From assembly GCA_043720875.1 (NCBI GenBank), contig JAYSRU010000077.1, positions 1 to 16,444 of the forward strand: a DNA stretch of 16,444 nt, given 5' to 3'. A program made the position numbers and the translations under genes. The stretch's first letter is position 1. Each line of letters begins with the position of its first letter. The notes beneath the pieces are model-generated. The model was not told the DNA's origin. It searched no databases and saw only the letters and a list, made by a program, of their open reading frames with translations. Source of the stretch: JAYSRU01 sp043720875. Lineage in GTDB: Bacteria > Bacteroidota > Bacteroidia > Flavobacteriales_D > Crocinitomicaceae. Positions 13,995 to 16,444 of this stretch are shown here, in pieces.

Positions 13995-16444
13995 ATGCAA
14001 AGGATAATATACATACGATTTTTAATAATACTTGTGTCATTAACCCTTGCTGTATCAACTTTATATGCACAACGTGGAAAAGATTTAAACGGTAATTTAA
14101 GTGGTACCGTTGTTATTAATACGTATACCAATGTTACGACCAATGTAGTTTTGAATGCTACTTCGCTCACCGTTGCCAATAATACAATGACAGGTGGTGC
14201 TTTCGGTGCAACACCATTGGCTGCAGGAGATTTAATTTTGATTATTCAAATGCAAGGCGCTTCCATTAATAGCGATAATGCAGCGATGCCAGGTAGTAAC
14301 TTTGCTTACCCTACAGAGTTTTCCTGGCCTGCGAATTGGGCAGACCCTACTGCGCAATACTTGTATGGAACTGTGACGAATCTAAATGGTGCAGGAAAAT
14401 TTCAATATGCTGAAGTAGCAAGTGTTTCTGGAGGTACAATTATCAACGTGGACTGTCCTTTATTGACTGCTTTTTCAGCTGCGGGTAAATCGCAAGTTGT
14501 ACGAATTCCAAGGTATAACGATTTATTATTGAACGCAACGGCATTAGTTAATCCGCTAACCTGGTCTGGCACTATTGGAGGGGTTGTAGGAATAGAAGTA
14601 AATGGAACATTGACCATGACTGCCGGTTCTCGCATCTCTGCTTCAGCCTTTGGATTTAGAGGTGGTGCTGTAAACATGACGGGTGCTTCAACCAATAGTA
14701 CTAATACAGTTGGTTCAGTGTCCTATTATGCTACCAACAATACCATTGCGCCTTCTATTGGTGCCGGGGCGAAAGGTGAAGGAATAGGCGGATCTAATGC
14801 TGATTATTTATTGAGTTGTGGAAATGCTGGACGCGGTGCTGTTGCCAATGGCGGCGGCGGCGGTTCTGAGCATAATTCTGGCGGTGGTGGTGGTTCCAAT
14901 GTTGGGAATACAGCTACTTGGACAGGCCGAGGAAACACTCCTGCGGGCTTTGCTTCAATTTGGGACTTAGAATTTGTTGGAATGTCAACTGGGTCGAGTA
15001 GTGGAGGAGGAAGAGGTGGCTATACAATGGCCTCGACAGATGCAAATGAAGCTTCTGTTGGTCCTGATAATATTGGTTGGGGAGGAGATAAACGAAGAGT
15101 AATGGGCGGCCTTGGTGGTCATACCTTACCATATTCTGTTGATCGTGCTTTTCTAGGTGGTGGTGGCGGTGCTGCCGATGCCAATAACAGTACTACCGCA
15201 ACGGTATCTAGAGGAAATGGTGGAATTGGAGGAGGAATTATTTTTCTAAGAACCTACGGCACAATTTCAGGTACAAGTACGTTTGAAGCGAATGGAGCAA
15301 ATGGATCTAATTGCCAAGGAACTGCTGCAGGTTTAGGTGCTAAAACTGGAGTAGATGGTGCTGGTGGCGCTGGTGCTGGTGGCTCAATTATCATTAATAA
15401 CACATCCGCTTTACCGGGTACCTTAACGCTAAATACAATTGGCGGAAATGGAGGGTTGCAAATTGCAAGTTTTGGAACTGGAGCCGTTCGCGAAGCACAA
15501 GGCCCAGGCGGCGGCGGCGGCGGTGGACTCATTGCTTTTGTCTCAGGAACACCAATTACTTCTGTTGCCGGTGGAGCTAATGGTACTACAAATGCAAGTA
15601 TTGTTTCTGGATTTCCACCCAATGGTGCAACAAGCGGTGGAGCGGGATTAGTTCAAGCCATAACTGCTTATAATCTTACTGCTGCAAACGTCACCATTTG
15701 TAGTAACGCGACAGCCCTTTTAACCGCCGTTTATTCAGGAACTTCACCCGGCTTACCTTCTTGGTACACGCAACAATATGGAGGAGCATCAGTTGGAACT
15801 GGCATGACTTTTACCACACCAATTTTATTGGCAACAACAACCTATTATGTTGGTTTTTGTCCCGGTAGTTTTAGAGTTCCAGTAGTAATAACGGTTAATC
15901 CTTGCCCACTTTCAATCGAACTATTATCATTTTCAGGTGAGGGGCAAAGAAATCGAAACAAATTGAATTGGTCAACTATTTCTGAAACCAACAACGCTTA
16001 TTTTTCTTTAGAGCGCAGTTTGGATGGCATCAATTGGCTTGTTTATGAATTAGTTACGGGTGCAGGAAATTCAAGTACGCTTTTGAATTATGAAACATTT
16101 GACTATGATTTTGAGCATCCTGTGATTTATTATAGGCTGAAACAAACCGATTTCGATGCTAATTTCAGCTATTCTAATACTGTTGTAATTACGCAAGGAG
16201 AGATAGATTTAATTGATGTTTTTCCAAATCCTATCGAAAATGACGAGATAAATATATCAGTTGCAAGTAAAGAGGATTTAGAATTAACTGTTCTAATAAC
16301 TAACGCAATTGGTCAATTGTTTACGAATGAAGCTATACAGGTTACTAAAGGAATTAATACAATTAAAATTCCTGCTACGCACTTAAGCAAAGGTGTATAT
16401 TTTATCAAAGCAACATCAAACAATGGGTCCGAAACTGTCATTAA
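13995..16444 (+). CDS. Surface protein B: same head as A, then short beta domain and type A T9SS sorting domain (3' end outside window)
   Basis: Open from ATG 13995 to the window end (816 codons plus 2 bases). Only the last few residues and the stop are missing, judged by the sorting-domain pattern. Signal peptide: MQRIIYIRFLIILVSLTLAV through STLYA, cleaved before Gln26, and unlike that of A. Residues 26-635 repeat the head, glycine-rich and Ig_7 domains of A. From residue 636 it differs completely. CPLSIELLSFSGEG then LNWSTISETNNAYFSLERS and YYRLKQTDFDANFSYSN (about 637-735) form the fibronectin-like domain often placed before T9SS tails. DVFPNPIENDEINISV through KGVYFIKATSN (about 740-816) is a type A Por secretion tail (TIGR04183-like). 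Expected at the cell surface, cleaved and lipid-anchored or released. It begins 3 bases after the SiaB-like gene. Confidence 0.93.
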   Translation, partial: MQRIIYIRFLIILVSLTLAVSTLYAQRGKDLNGNLSGTVVINTYTNVTTNVVLNATSLTVANNTMTGGAFGATPLAAGDLILIIQMQGASINSDNAAMPGSNFAYPTEFSWPANWADPTAQYLYGTVTNLNGAGKFQYAEVASVSGGTIINVDCPLLTAFSAAGKSQVVRIPRYNDLLLNATALVNPLTWSGTIGGVVGIEVNGTLTMTAGSRISASAFGFRGGAVNMTGASTNSTNTVGSVSYYATNNTIAPSIGAGAKGEGIGGSNADYLLSCGNAGRGAVANGGGGGSEHNSGGGGGSNVGNTATWTGRGNTPAGFASIWDLEFVGMSTGSSSGGGRGGYTMASTDANEASVGPDNIGWGGDKRRVMGGLGGHTLPYSVDRAFLGGGGGAADANNSTTATVSRGNGGIGGGIIFLRTYGTISGTSTFEANGANGSNCQGTAAGLGAKTGVDGAGGAGAGGSIIINNTSALPGTLTLNTIGGNGGLQIASFGTGAVREAQGPGGGGGGGLIAFVSGTPITSVAGGANGTTNASIVSGFPPNGATSGGAGLVQAITAYNLTAANVTICSNATALLTAVYSGTSPGLPSWYTQQYGGASVGTGMTFTTPILLATTTYYVGFCPGSFRVPVVITVNPCPLSIELLSFSGEGQRNRNKLNWSTISETNNAYFSLERSLDGINWLVYELVTGAGNSSTLLNYETFDYDFEHPVIYYRLKQTDFDANFSYSNTVVITQGEIDLIDVFPNPIENDEINISVASKEDLELTVLITNAIGQLFTNEAIQVTKGINTIKIPATHLSKGVYFIKATSNNGSETVI
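15198..15275 (+). repeat. 78-bp segment identical to 9800-9877
   Basis: The copy B partner of the perfectly conserved patch. Bases directly outside differ, for example ACCGCAACGG versus TCAGCAACGG on the left and GTACAAGT versus GTACAGGA on the right. Confidence 0.85.
15507..15521 (+). repeat. (GGC)5 glycine-codon run in copy B
   Basis: Five GGC codons followed by GGT encode the glycine stretch in GPGGGGGGGL. At the matching site in copy A (10112-10132) the protein reads GPGGGGAGGL with mixed GGT/GGC/GGA codons and one GCA. The run looks expanded or homogenised in B. Confidence 0.85.
16212..16444 (+). other. Type A T9SS sorting domain of protein B (Por secretion tail)
   Basis: Starts near IDVFPNP (PNP at residues 744-746), followed by ISVASKEDLELTVLITNAIG, a TKGINTIKIP strand and LSKGVYFIKAT. 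This is the usual order of the type A tail. It is cut by the window edge at ETVI, a few residues short of the expected basic C-terminus. Confidence 0.88.

Larger units (their letters stand above)
14070..15899 (+). repeat. Head-coding region, copy B of the long direct duplication
   Basis: Counterpart of 8666-10504. The main protein-level differences are a two-codon deletion around TMASTDANEASVGPDN and scattered substitutions such as AVANGGGGG(S). Several runs of 35 bases or more are identical, for example around GTTAATCCGCTAACCTGG at 14547. Confidence 0.95.

Noticed and set aside
15254..15622. Long open frame on - rich in Pro and Ala, opposite protein B (and similar at 10450-10758 and 12310-12537 opposite protein A).
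   Set aside because: These are antisense shadows of Gly- and Ala-coding GGN/GCN codons; they have no family features and lie fully inside well-supported genes.

Overview
The window looks like a chromosomal segment of a Bacteroidota bacterium, probably Flavobacteriales (a Fluviicola/Crocinitomicaceae-like relative is a guess). The reasons are the AT-rich sequence, starts without Shine-Dalgarno motifs, TAnnTTTG-type promoter boxes, and two large secreted proteins ending in type IX secretion system (T9SS) sorting domains. No tRNA, rRNA, insertion sequence, integrase or CRISPR array was seen, and there is no gene-free stretch above about 150 bases.

Left part (1-2091). The 3' portion of a DEAD-box RNA helicase is followed by a small cold-shock protein, both on + and ending at a strong hairpin terminator; this is a plausible RNA-remodelling pair. 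Convergent to them is a secreted esterase-D-like alpha/beta hydrolase on -.

Middle part (2155-7909). A two-gene - strand operon encodes a matched pair of exported M16 peptidase-family proteins. The first gene carries the zinc motif HxxEH. The second has lost it but keeps the glycine loop and Arg/Tyr pair, and carries an extra C-terminal domain. A 15-bp-stem terminator closes the operon. Then come a divergent, exported SnoaL/NTF2-like protein (+) and a flavoprotein (-) resembling soluble transhydrogenase or dihydrolipoamide dehydrogenase, in which both redox cysteines are replaced.

Right part (8055-16444), the most unusual. Four tightly spaced + strand genes run: a CxxCxxCC (YkgJ-type) protein; a 1583-residue surface protein (copy A); a SiaB-like (DUF6272) GHKL-fold kinase; and a second surface protein (copy B) that runs off the window end. 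A and B share a nearly colinear head of about 610 residues (unique N-terminal domain, glycine-rich region, Ig_7-like domain), but their signal peptides and everything after the head differ. A continues with ten ~78-residue SprB-like repeats, a PKD-like domain and a type B (CHU_C/gliding-motility) sorting domain. B continues with a short beta domain and a type A (Por secretion tail) sorting domain. The same head is therefore attached to two different export/anchoring routes, with a cytoplasmic kinase gene between them. This is the best candidate for an undescribed system: a paired T9SS adhesin locus with an embedded SiaB-type switch protein.
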